Positions 1-9,789 are shown, counted from the stretch's first letter. The stretch is DNA of 12,500 nucleotides from Theodoxus fluviatilis (GCA_034096865.1 JAWQFJ010016467.1:20001-32500), one strand, 5' to 3'. Made by a program: numbers and translations. Notes: a model not told the origin generated them from the sequence alone.

Positions 1-2394
1 GCATACCACTGTGTGCATACCACTGTGTGCATACCACTGTGTGCATACCACTGTGTGCATACCACTGTGTGCATACCACTGTGTGCATACCACTGTGTGC
101 ATACCACTGTGTGCATACCACTGTGTGCATACCACTGTGTGCATACCACTGTGTGCATACCACTGTGTGCATACCACTGTGTGCATACCACTGTGTGCAT
201 ACCACTGTGTGCATACCACTGTGTGCATACCACTGTGTGCATACCACTGTGTGCATACCACTGTGTGCATACCACTGTGTGCATACCACTGTGTGCATAC
301 CACTGTGTGCATACCACTGTGTGCATACCACTGTGTGCATACCACTGTGTGCATACCACTGTGTGCATACCACTGTGTGCATACCACTGTGTGCATACCA
401 CTGTGTGCATACCACTGTGTGCATACCACTGTGTGCATACCACTGTGTGCATACCACTGTGTGCATACCACTGTGTGCATACCACTGTGTGCATACCACT
501 GTGTGCATACCACTGTGTGCATACCACTGTGTGCATACCACTGTGTGCATACCACTGTGTGCATACCACTGTGTGCATACCACTGTGTGCATACCACTGT
601 GTGCATACCACTGTGTGCATACCACTGTGTGCATACCACTGTGTGCATACCACTGTGTGCATACCACTGTGTGCATACCACTGTGTGCATACCACTGTGT
701 GCATACCACTGTGTGCATACCACTGTGTGCATACCACTGTGTGCATACCACTGTGTGCATACCACTGTGTGCATACCACTGTGTGCATACCACTGTGTGC
801 ATACCACTGTGTGCATACCACTGTGTGCATACCACTGTGTGCATACCACTGTGTGCATACCACTGTGTGCATACCACTGTGTGCATACCACTGTGTGCAT
901 ACCACTGTGTGCATACCACTGTGTGCATACCACTGTGTGCATACCACTGTGTGCATACCACTGTGTGCATACCACTGTGTGCATACCACTGTGTGCATAC
1001 CACTGTGTGCATACCACTGTGTGCATACCACTGTGTGCATACCACTGTGTGCATACCACTGTGTGCATACCACTGTGTGCATACCACTGTGTGCATACCA
1101 CTGTGTGCATACCACTGTGTGCATACCACTGTGTGCATACCACTGTGTGCATACCACTGTGTGCATACCACTGTGTGCATACCACTGTGTGCATACCACT
1201 GTGTGCATACCACTGTGTGCATACCACTGTGTGCATACCACTGTGTGCATACCACTGTGTGCATACCACTGTGTGCATACCACTGTGTGCATACCACTGT
1301 GTGCATACCACTGTGTGCATACCACTGTGTGCATACCACTGTGTGCATACCACTGTGTGCATACCACTGTGTGCATACCACTGTGTGCATACCACTGTGT
1401 GCATACCACTGTGTGCATACCACTGTGTGCATACCACTGTGTGCATACCACTGTGTGCATACCACTGTGTGCATACCACTGTGTGCATACCACTGTGTGC
1501 ATACCACTGTGTGCATACCACTGTGTGCATACCACTGTGTGCATACCACTGTGTGCATACCACTGTGTGCATACCACTGTGTGCATACCACTGTGTGCAT
1601 ACCACTGTGTGCATACCACTGTGTGCATACCACTGTGTGCATACCACTGTGTGCATACCACTGTGTGCATACCACTGTGTGCATACCACTGTGTGCATAC
1701 CACTGTGTGCATACCACTGTGTGCATACCACTGTGTGCATACCACTGTGTGCATACCACTGTGTGCATACCACTGTGTGCATACCACTGTGTGCATACCA
1801 CTGTGTGCATACCACTGTGTGCATACCACTGTGTGCATACCACTGTGTGCATACCACTGTGTGCATACCACTGTGTGCATACCACTGTGTGCATACCACT
1901 GTGTGCATACCACTGTGTGCATACCACTGTGTGCATACCACTGTGTGCATACCACTGTGTGCATACCACTGTGTGCATACCACTGTGTGCATACCACTGT
2001 GTGCATACCACTGTGTGCATACCACTGTGTGCATACCACTGTGTGCATACCACTGTGTGCATACCACTGTGTGCATACCACTGTGTGCATACCACTGTGT
2101 GCATACCACTGTGTGCATACCACTGTGTGCATACCACTGTGTGCATACCACTGTGTGCATACCACTGTGTGCATACCACTGTGTGCATACCACTGTGTGC
2201 ATACCACTGTGTGCATACCACTGTGTGCATACCACTGTGTGCATACCACTGTGTGCATACCACTGTGTGCATACCACTGTGTGCATACCACTGTGTGCAT
2301 ACCACTGTGTGCATACCACTGTGTGCATACCACTGTGTGCATACCACTGTGTGCATACCACTGTGTGCATACCACTGTGTGCATACCACTGTGT

Positions 2395-2413
2395 GCATAC
2401 CATACCACTGTGT
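2395..2413 (+). repeat. 19-bp variant unit (gcatacc plus atacc duplication)
   Basis: This is the first deviation in the array. The unit reads gcataccataccactgtgt, either a 5-bp tandem duplication of atacc or a 9-bp loss across two neighbouring units. It shifts the 14-bp phase by 5 and is a useful unique anchor inside otherwise identical sequence. Confidence 0.95.
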
Positions 2414-3407
2414 GCATACCACTGTGTGCATACCACTGTGTGCATACCACTGTGTGCATACCACTGTGTGCATACCACTGTGTGCATACCACTGTGTGCA
2501 TACCACTGTGTGCATACCACTGTGTGCATACCACTGTGTGCATACCACTGTGTGCATACCACTGTGTGCATACCACTGTGTGCATACCACTGTGTGCATA
2601 CCACTGTGTGCATACCACTGTGTGCATACCACTGTGTGCATACCACTGTGTGCATACCACTGTGTGCATACCACTGTGTGCATACCACTGTGTGCATACC
2701 ACTGTGTGCATACCACTGTGTGCATACCACTGTGTGCATACCACTGTGTGCATACCACTGTGTGCATACCACTGTGTGCATACCACTGTGTGCATACCAC
2801 TGTGTGCATACCACTGTGTGCATACCACTGTGTGCATACCACTGTGTGCATACCACTGTGTGCATACCACTGTGTGCATACCACTGTGTGCATACCACTG
2901 TGTGCATACCACTGTGTGCATACCACTGTGTGCATACCACTGTGTGCATACCACTGTGTGCATACCACTGTGTGCATACCACTGTGTGCATACCACTGTG
3001 TGCATACCACTGTGTGCATACCACTGTGTGCATACCACTGTGTGCATACCACTGTGTGCATACCACTGTGTGCATACCACTGTGTGCATACCACTGTGTG
3101 CATACCACTGTGTGCATACCACTGTGTGCATACCACTGTGTGCATACCACTGTGTGCATACCACTGTGTGCATACCACTGTGTGCATACCACTGTGTGCA
3201 TACCACTGTGTGCATACCACTGTGTGCATACCACTGTGTGCATACCACTGTGTGCATACCACTGTGTGCATACCACTGTGTGCATACCACTGTGTGCATA
3301 CCACTGTGTGCATACCACTGTGTGCATACCACTGTGTGCATACCACTGTGTGCATACCACTGTGTGCATACCACTGTGTGCATACCACTGTGTGCATACC
3401 ACTGTGT

Positions 3408-3426
3408 TCGTACCATACCACTGTGT
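3408..3426 (+). repeat. 19-bp variant unit with two extra substitutions
   Basis: The unit reads tcgtaccataccactgtgt. It has the same 5-bp length change as the unit at 2395, plus g to t at position 1 and a to g at position 3. The a-to-g change is shared with the right-margin variants at 6932, 7133 and 7292; the g-to-t change is seen nowhere else. Confidence 0.95.
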
Positions 3427-6408
3427 GCATACCACTGTGTGCATACCACTGTGTGCATACCACTGTGTGCATACCACTGTGTGCATACCACTGTGTGCAT
3501 ACCACTGTGTGCATACCACTGTGTGCATACCACTGTGTGCATACCACTGTGTGCATACCACTGTGTGCATACCACTGTGTGCATACCACTGTGTGCATAC
3601 CACTGTGTGCATACCACTGTGTGCATACCACTGTGTGCATACCACTGTGTGCATACCACTGTGTGCATACCACTGTGTGCATACCACTGTGTGCATACCA
3701 CTGTGTGCATACCACTGTGTGCATACCACTGTGTGCATACCACTGTGTGCATACCACTGTGTGCATACCACTGTGTGCATACCACTGTGTGCATACCACT
3801 GTGTGCATACCACTGTGTGCATACCACTGTGTGCATACCACTGTGTGCATACCACTGTGTGCATACCACTGTGTGCATACCACTGTGTGCATACCACTGT
3901 GTGCATACCACTGTGTGCATACCACTGTGTGCATACCACTGTGTGCATACCACTGTGTGCATACCACTGTGTGCATACCACTGTGTGCATACCACTGTGT
4001 GCATACCACTGTGTGCATACCACTGTGTGCATACCACTGTGTGCATACCACTGTGTGCATACCACTGTGTGCATACCACTGTGTGCATACCACTGTGTGC
4101 ATACCACTGTGTGCATACCACTGTGTGCATACCACTGTGTGCATACCACTGTGTGCATACCACTGTGTGCATACCACTGTGTGCATACCACTGTGTGCAT
4201 ACCACTGTGTGCATACCACTGTGTGCATACCACTGTGTGCATACCACTGTGTGCATACCACTGTGTGCATACCACTGTGTGCATACCACTGTGTGCATAC
4301 CACTGTGTGCATACCACTGTGTGCATACCACTGTGTGCATACCACTGTGTGCATACCACTGTGTGCATACCACTGTGTGCATACCACTGTGTGCATACCA
4401 CTGTGTGCATACCACTGTGTGCATACCACTGTGTGCATACCACTGTGTGCATACCACTGTGTGCATACCACTGTGTGCATACCACTGTGTGCATACCACT
4501 GTGTGCATACCACTGTGTGCATACCACTGTGTGCATACCACTGTGTGCATACCACTGTGTGCATACCACTGTGTGCATACCACTGTGTGCATACCACTGT
4601 GTGCATACCACTGTGTGCATACCACTGTGTGCATACCACTGTGTGCATACCACTGTGTGCATACCACTGTGTGCATACCACTGTGTGCATACCACTGTGT
4701 GCATACCACTGTGTGCATACCACTGTGTGCATACCACTGTGTGCATACCACTGTGTGCATACCACTGTGTGCATACCACTGTGTGCATACCACTGTGTGC
4801 ATACCACTGTGTGCATACCACTGTGTGCATACCACTGTGTGCATACCACTGTGTGCATACCACTGTGTGCATACCACTGTGTGCATACCACTGTGTGCAT
4901 ACCACTGTGTGCATACCACTGTGTGCATACCACTGTGTGCATACCACTGTGTGCATACCACTGTGTGCATACCACTGTGTGCATACCACTGTGTGCATAC
5001 CACTGTGTGCATACCACTGTGTGCATACCACTGTGTGCATACCACTGTGTGCATACCACTGTGTGCATACCACTGTGTGCATACCACTGTGTGCATACCA
5101 CTGTGTGCATACCACTGTGTGCATACCACTGTGTGCATACCACTGTGTGCATACCACTGTGTGCATACCACTGTGTGCATACCACTGTGTGCATACCACT
5201 GTGTGCATACCACTGTGTGCATACCACTGTGTGCATACCACTGTGTGCATACCACTGTGTGCATACCACTGTGTGCATACCACTGTGTGCATACCACTGT
5301 GTGCATACCACTGTGTGCATACCACTGTGTGCATACCACTGTGTGCATACCACTGTGTGCATACCACTGTGTGCATACCACTGTGTGCATACCACTGTGT
5401 GCATACCACTGTGTGCATACCACTGTGTGCATACCACTGTGTGCATACCACTGTGTGCATACCACTGTGTGCATACCACTGTGTGCATACCACTGTGTGC
5501 ATACCACTGTGTGCATACCACTGTGTGCATACCACTGTGTGCATACCACTGTGTGCATACCACTGTGTGCATACCACTGTGTGCATACCACTGTGTGCAT
5601 ACCACTGTGTGCATACCACTGTGTGCATACCACTGTGTGCATACCACTGTGTGCATACCACTGTGTGCATACCACTGTGTGCATACCACTGTGTGCATAC
5701 CACTGTGTGCATACCACTGTGTGCATACCACTGTGTGCATACCACTGTGTGCATACCACTGTGTGCATACCACTGTGTGCATACCACTGTGTGCATACCA
5801 CTGTGTGCATACCACTGTGTGCATACCACTGTGTGCATACCACTGTGTGCATACCACTGTGTGCATACCACTGTGTGCATACCACTGTGTGCATACCACT
5901 GTGTGCATACCACTGTGTGCATACCACTGTGTGCATACCACTGTGTGCATACCACTGTGTGCATACCACTGTGTGCATACCACTGTGTGCATACCACTGT
6001 GTGCATACCACTGTGTGCATACCACTGTGTGCATACCACTGTGTGCATACCACTGTGTGCATACCACTGTGTGCATACCACTGTGTGCATACCACTGTGT
6101 GCATACCACTGTGTGCATACCACTGTGTGCATACCACTGTGTGCATACCACTGTGTGCATACCACTGTGTGCATACCACTGTGTGCATACCACTGTGTGC
6201 ATACCACTGTGTGCATACCACTGTGTGCATACCACTGTGTGCATACCACTGTGTGCATACCACTGTGTGCATACCACTGTGTGCATACCACTGTGTGCAT
6301 ACCACTGTGTGCATACCACTGTGTGCATACCACTGTGTGCATACCACTCTGTGCATACCACTGTGTGCATACCACTGTGTGCATACCACTGTGTGCATAC
6401 CACTGTGT

Positions 6409-6427
6409 GCATACCATACCACTGTGT
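6409..6427 (+). repeat. 19-bp variant unit, same as that at 2395
   Basis: The sequence gcataccataccactgtgt is identical to the unit at 2395. It is 213 full units (about 3 kb) to the right of the variant at 3408. It lies a few units after a single-base variant (g to c at 6349, unit position 11). Confidence 0.95.
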
Positions 6428-6763
6428 GCATACCACTGTGTGCATACCACTGTGTGCATACCACTGTGTGCATACCACTGTGTGCATACCACTGTGTGCA
6501 TACCACTGTGTGCATACCACTGTGTGCATACCACTGTGTGCATACCACTGTGTGCATACCACTGTGTGCATACCACTGTGTGCATACCACTGTGTGCATA
6601 CCACTGTGTGCATACCACTGTGTGCATACCACTGTGTGCATACCACTGTGTGCATACCACTGTGTGCATACCACTGTGTGCATACCACTGTGTGCATACC
6701 ACTGTGTGCATACCACTGTGTGCATACCACTGTGTGCATACCACTGTGTGCATACCACTGTGT

Positions 6764-7365
6764 GCATACCACTTTGTGCATACCACTGTGTGCATACCAC
6801 TGTGTGCATACCACTGTGTGCATACCACTGTGTGCATACCACTTTGTGCATACCACTGTGTGCATACCACTGTGTGCATACCACTGTGTGCATACCACTG
6901 TGTGCATACCACTGTGTGCATACCACTGTGTGCGTACCATGCCACTGTGTGCATACCACTGTGTGCATACCACTGTGTGCATCTCACTCTGTGCATACCA
7001 CTGTGTGCATACCACTGTGTGCATACCACTGTGTGCATACCACTGTGTGCATACCACTGTGTGCATACCACTGTGTGCATACCACTGTGTGCATACCACT
7101 GTGTGCATACCACTGTGTGCATACCACTGTGTGCGTACCATACCACTGTGTGCATACCACTGTGTGCATACCACTGTGTGCATACCACTGTGTGCATACC
7201 ACTGTGTGCATCTCACTTTGTGCATACCACTGTGTGCATACCACTGTGTGCATACCACTGTGTGCATACCACTGTGTGCATACCACTGTGTGCGTACCAT
7301 ACCACTGTGTGCATACCACTGTGTGCATACCACTGTGTGCATACCACTGTGTGCATACCACTGTG
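6764..7365 (+). repeat. Variant-rich right margin of the 14-bp array
   Basis: The last 600 bp carry most of the array's variation. Units at 6764 and 6834 read ...actttgt, with g to t at position 11. The 19-bp units at 6932, 7133 and 7292 all begin gcgtacc, and the first of them has atgcc instead of atacc. Units at 6979 and 7208 read gcatctcact(c/t)tgt-like sequences and are the only ones carrying a stop triplet on the minus strand. The alternation of a gcgt 19-mer, plain units, a gcatctc unit, plain units and another gcgt 19-mer looks like an older higher-order unit of about 160-200 bp, now irregular. Diverged margins beside a homogeneous core are typical of arrays shaped by unequal exchange. 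Confidence 0.85.
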
Positions 7366-7371
7366 ACACAG
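7361..7371. repeat. 11-bp palindrome at the exact end of the 14-bp array
   Basis: The sequence ctgtg-a-cacag is perfectly inverted about the central a at 7366, the first base that departs from the satellite unit. The right arm repeats the first bases of an inverted satellite unit (acacag) before similarity is lost. It may be a trace of how the array was joined to flanking DNA, or chance. Confidence 0.6.
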
Positions 7372-7738
7372 AGCGAAAACTTCAACTAAGGAATCCAGGC
7401 GTTTCTTTCATCTTCTGTCAACTTCAACTGTCGTTTACACGAAACGACTGACTTGCGGATAGCTTACCAAATTCAGCAGTAACATCATCTGTAGATGTAC
7501 CTGATTTCTATCATACTGGCATCAAATGAAACTTCTAGTTTTTATAATTTTCATCATACTGACAACTCAAAATCTTCAATTTCAAATGTATTTTTATCTT
7601 TTGCTTGATTCGTATAAAAGGAAACATTGAAAGGGTCGCGTAAACGCTCCTTTTCTTTAAGGGGTTGCATAATATGTTTTACTCAATGAAAGGGGAAGCA
7701 GGTATTTTGTATACGAACGTTTCCCTTCTTACAATCCT
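7366..7738. other. AT-rich single-copy spacer, no gene seen
   Basis: Non-repetitive DNA lies between the satellite and the transposon-like segment. No open frame of useful length, RNA gene or repeat unit is recognisable. Small things present are a TATA-like tataaaag at 7613-7620, a 7-bp inverted pair aaaagga (7616-7622) and tcctttt (7648-7654), and a direct repeat atcatactg at 7510-7518 and 7553-7561. None is enough to call a promoter or element. Confidence 0.6.
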
Positions 7739-7753
7739 GGGGCCGTGTGCATG
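7737..7753 (+). repeat. Left terminal inverted repeat of the candidate Harbinger element
   Basis: The sequence ctggggccgtgtgcatg matches the reverse complement of 8791-8807 at 16 of 17 positions, the mismatch being at the sixth base. The first two bases may be flank, with the element itself starting at the G run. A second copy of gtgtgcatg lies at 7821-7829 in the same orientation, so the end also has a direct subterminal repeat. An internal short palindrome (ctgagt/actcag) sits at 7776-7789. Confidence 0.7.
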
Positions 7754-8040
7754 CAAAATAGGTCGTGCTTAACTCCTGAGTAGACTCAGCTAAGTGCATC
7801 CTCAGCGCTCAGCTCAAATTGTGTGCATGAAACGGAATAACAGTTGACTTACTTGAGGCAGACGCTGGAGGGCAAACCCCGTCTGATTTGCAAACTAACC
7901 TAAAGTCACGGTCTGTCGAAAACGAGTCGGCCAATGAAAATTAAGGCATTCCCACGACAATATGTTTAAAACTCGCTTGTTGTGCGAGAGATTGAGATGA
8001 TGAGAGTGCGACAACCTAACTGAAGCGAATCGGGAGAAGC

Positions 8041-8418
8041 TCATATTGGTTGAGATGGCGCTGTAACGTAAGCAAAATTTGTTTGCACCATTGCCCGCGC
8101 AGGTGACAACTCGATATAGGCCGAAGTCTGGTAGACAATTTGCGAGGCTGTGAACTCTCGATGAGTTAACAAGCGAAATCTCAAGCGCACGTACAACTCA
8201 TCGTCATCGTGCACTTCAAAAGGACGGCAATGGTCGCGAAACACGCGCTGCCTTCTTAAACATCCACGCAACACCAGCTTGTGCACGAGCCTTTCTTTCT
8301 TTCTAGGTCCATTTGCGTGCGACCCCGGCAGTTCTCTCTGACTACGAGCCTGCAGCCTTTGAATGTTACGCTTGACAACTGGGTGCTCGATGGATAGGAA
8401 ACGGCGCGCGAGCACTGC
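8041..8418 (-). pseudogene. Fragment resembling the N-terminus of a Harbinger (HARBI1-like) nuclease
   Basis: The minus-strand frame is open for about 125 codons after an in-frame TAG just upstream and ends at TGA (8041-8043). Counting from a GTG at 8413-8415, residues 54-67 read RRQRVFRDHCRPFE. They are followed by an acidic HDDDE and then LYVRLRFRL (residues 69-82). The pattern of RVFRD, an acidic patch and an aromatic/Arg-rich R-x-RF segment is characteristic of the region just before the catalytic domain of PIF/Harbinger nucleases. Residues 13-51 are basic. After about residue 88 the resemblance fades, and none of the DDE nuclease domain follows before the left terminus. There is no ATG before the conserved part, so either an upstream exon is missing or the copy is dead. 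It lies inside inverted termini of matching type. An unrelated chance frame remains possible; the family call rests on memory of the family, not on a search. Confidence 0.5.
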
Positions 8419-8667
8419 CTAGCAACCTGTAAACTACACGTGAATTACTTATATAGACTTCAAATAATGAAAACATGAATTCAAAGTGTATCAACGATCT
8501 ATAATGTTAATTGCATCAAAAGCATACGTTTCTGTACGCTTGCCAGTCAATTTACACCAGTTTTCTGTCCTAGATACTAAACAATTCCGTGTCAAACTTT
8601 TGAGTCGAGAGCCGCTACGTCGCCAATAAATTTTGATGCAATCAGTGCAGAGTCCGCTCCCTTGATT
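8419..8667. other. Non-coding interior of the transposon-like segment
   Basis: This AT-rich stretch lies between the nuclease-like fragment and the inner inverted block at 8668-8677. If the element is a Harbinger derivative, this would hold the 5' untranslated part, promoter or a first exon for the minus-strand gene, but no convincing exon is visible. It contains a plus-strand aataaa near 8625 of no assigned role. Confidence 0.4.
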
Positions 8668-8790
8668 TAAGTCAACTTAAGAAAAGTTTAGGCTGGGTGG
8701 TACGTGGATCAACTTTGAGCACCATGTTGTTGCCTTAGAGAAGTTGAGCTGAGCAAGCGATCTCAATCTTAAGTCTGACTAAATTCTCTT

Positions 8791-8807
8791 CATGCACACG
8801 GACCCAG
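8791..8807 (-). repeat. Right terminal inverted repeat of the candidate Harbinger element
   Basis: Read inward on the minus strand it is ctgggtccgtgtgcatg, the partner of 7737-7753. It ends 12-14 bp before the first unit of the 26-bp array. Beyond the outer 17 bp, similarity to the left end continues only in patches with different spacing, so the two ends have diverged by small insertions or deletions. Confidence 0.7.
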
Positions 8808-8819
8808 TGTTTTTCAATC

Positions 8820-9789
8820 GAGCAGCGCTTATGCTTACCTTGCCTGAGCAGCGCTTATGCTTACATTGCCTGAGTAGCGCTTATGCTTACCTTGCCTGAG
8901 CAACACTAATGCTTACCTTGCCTGAGCAGCGCTTATGCTTACATTGCCTGAGCAGCGCTTATGCTTACATTGCCTGAGCAGCGCTTATGCTTACCTTGCC
9001 TGAGCAGCGCTTATGCTTACATTGCCTGAGCAGCACTTATGCTTACCTTGCCTGAGCAGCGCTTATGCTTACATTGCCTGAGCAGCGCTTATGCTTACAT
9101 TGCCTGAGTAGCGCTTATGCTTACCTTGCCTGAGTAGCGCTTATGCTTACATTCCCTGAGCAGCGCTTATGCTTACATTCGCTGAGCAGTGCTTATGCTT
9201 ACATTGCCTGAGTAGCGCTTATGCTTACATTGCTTGAGCAGCGCTTATGCTTACATTGCCTGAGCAGCGCTTATGCTTACATTGCCTGAGCAGCGCTTAT
9301 GCTTACCTTGCCTGAGCAGCGCTTATGCTTACATTGCCTGAGCAGCGCTTATGCTTACATTGCCTGAGCAGCGCTTATGCTTACCTTGCCTGAGCAGCAC
9401 TTATGCTTACATTGCCTGAGCAGCGCTTATGCTTACATTGCCTGAGCAGCGCTTATGCTTACATTGCCTGAGCAGCGCTTATGCTTACATTGCCTGAGCA
9501 GCGCTTATGCTTACATTGCCTGAGCAGCGCTTATGCTTACATTGCCTGAGCAGCGCTTATGCTTACATTGCCTGAGCAGCGCTTATGCTTACGTTGCCTG
9601 AGCAGCGCTTATGCTTACATTGCCTGAGCAGCGCTTATGCTTACATTGCCTGAGCAGCGCTTATGCTTACATTGCCTGAGCAGCGCTTATGCTTACATTG
9701 CCTGAGCAGCGCTTATGCTTACATTGCCTGAGCAGCGCTTATGCTTACATTGCCTGAGTAGCGTTTATGCGTACATTGCCTGAGTAGCG
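8820..9789. repeat. 26-bp minisatellite array, 37 full units plus 8 bp
   Basis: The unit begins gagcagcgcttatgcttaca and ends ttgcct. Every unit start falls at 8820 plus a multiple of 26, so there are no indels in 37 units. Point variants are informative: position 20 is C instead of A in units 1, 3, 4, 7, 9, 12, 19 and 22 (G in unit 30); gagtag replaces gagcag in units 3, 12, 13, 16, 37 and 38; cagcac replaces cagcgc in units 9 and 23. Unit 4 (8898) is the most diverged. Three-unit A-A-C blocks recur at units 5-7, 10-12, 17-19 and 20-22, a 78-bp higher-order pattern. Units 24-36 are almost identical. Each unit includes the 6-bp palindrome agcgct. The plus strand has stops, so no coding is suggested. 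Confidence 0.97.

Larger units (their letters stand above)
1..7365. repeat. 14-bp satellite array (unit gcataccactgtgt), continuing beyond left edge
   Basis: The unit gcataccactgtgt repeats head to tail from the first base. Walking the phase gives 171 perfect units, a 19-bp variant at 2395, 71 units, a 19-bp variant at 3408, 213 units, a variant at 6409, then 36, 13, 10 and 3 units separated by variants at 6932, 7133 and 7292. That makes 517 full 14-bp units, six 19-bp units and a last unit cut at its 13th base. Only about five 14-bp units carry substitutions, all with a change at position 11. The array is 50% GC. It is most simply a satellite homogenised by unequal exchange or a recent amplification. 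All three plus frames read the same 14-residue Cys/His-rich peptide without a stop, which follows from the unit sequence and is not evidence of coding. Centromeric, telomeric or interstitial identity cannot be decided from the sequence. Confidence 0.98.
7739..8805 (-). mobile_element. Candidate PIF/Harbinger DNA transposon remnant, internally deleted
   Basis: The segment is bounded by inverted termini (ggggccgtgtgcatg on the left; gggtccgtgtgcatg read inward on the right). G-rich termini of this kind fit the PIF/Harbinger superfamily. Two further blocks match in inverted orientation further in: gctcagctcaaatt (7807-7820) with the complement of 8741-8754 (13 of 14), and agttgactta (7842-7851) with the complement of 8668-8677 (10 of 10). 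A minus-strand fragment inside resembles the start of a Harbinger nuclease. At about 1.07 kb it is too short for a full element, which needs a nuclease of roughly 350-400 residues and usually a Myb-like protein. No matching 3-bp target duplication is visible (cct on the left, agt on the right), so it is old, rearranged, or its ends are misplaced. The superfamily call is inference from termini plus one protein motif. Confidence 0.55.

Noticed and set aside
1..7365. cactgtg in each 14-bp unit is the complement of the V(D)J recombination heptamer cacagtg
   Set aside because: No nonamer (acaaaaacc-like) occurs at 12- or 23-bp spacing, and a 7-bp match repeated by tandem copying counts as one chance match.
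1..7365. CRISPR array
   Set aside because: There are no spacers. Repeats are directly contiguous, the unit is too short, and no cas-like gene is present; the same applies to the other three arrays.
1..7365. Telomeric repeat
   Set aside because: The unit does not resemble known telomere repeats (short G-rich strand), and it ends in unique DNA with other arrays following.
6984..7385. 133-codon minus-strand open frame
   Set aside because: It is the complement of the 14-bp satellite read from flanking DNA up to the variant that supplies a stop. No non-repeat domain is present.
11..7451. Open frames of about 2,450-2,475 codons in all three plus frames
   Set aside because: All three encode the same 14-residue repeat only because the unit has no stop triplet. 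The frames start and end with the array and run into one another in every frame, so this is not a gene.
7613..7620. tataaaag as a promoter TATA box
   Set aside because: It is a single short AT-rich match in AT-rich DNA with no gene downstream in either direction.
7732..8819. caatc at 7732-7736 and 8815-8819 as a target-site duplication of the transposon
   Set aside because: The right copy is separated from the inverted terminus by seven bases, and Harbinger elements normally make 3-bp duplications. Five bases match easily by chance.
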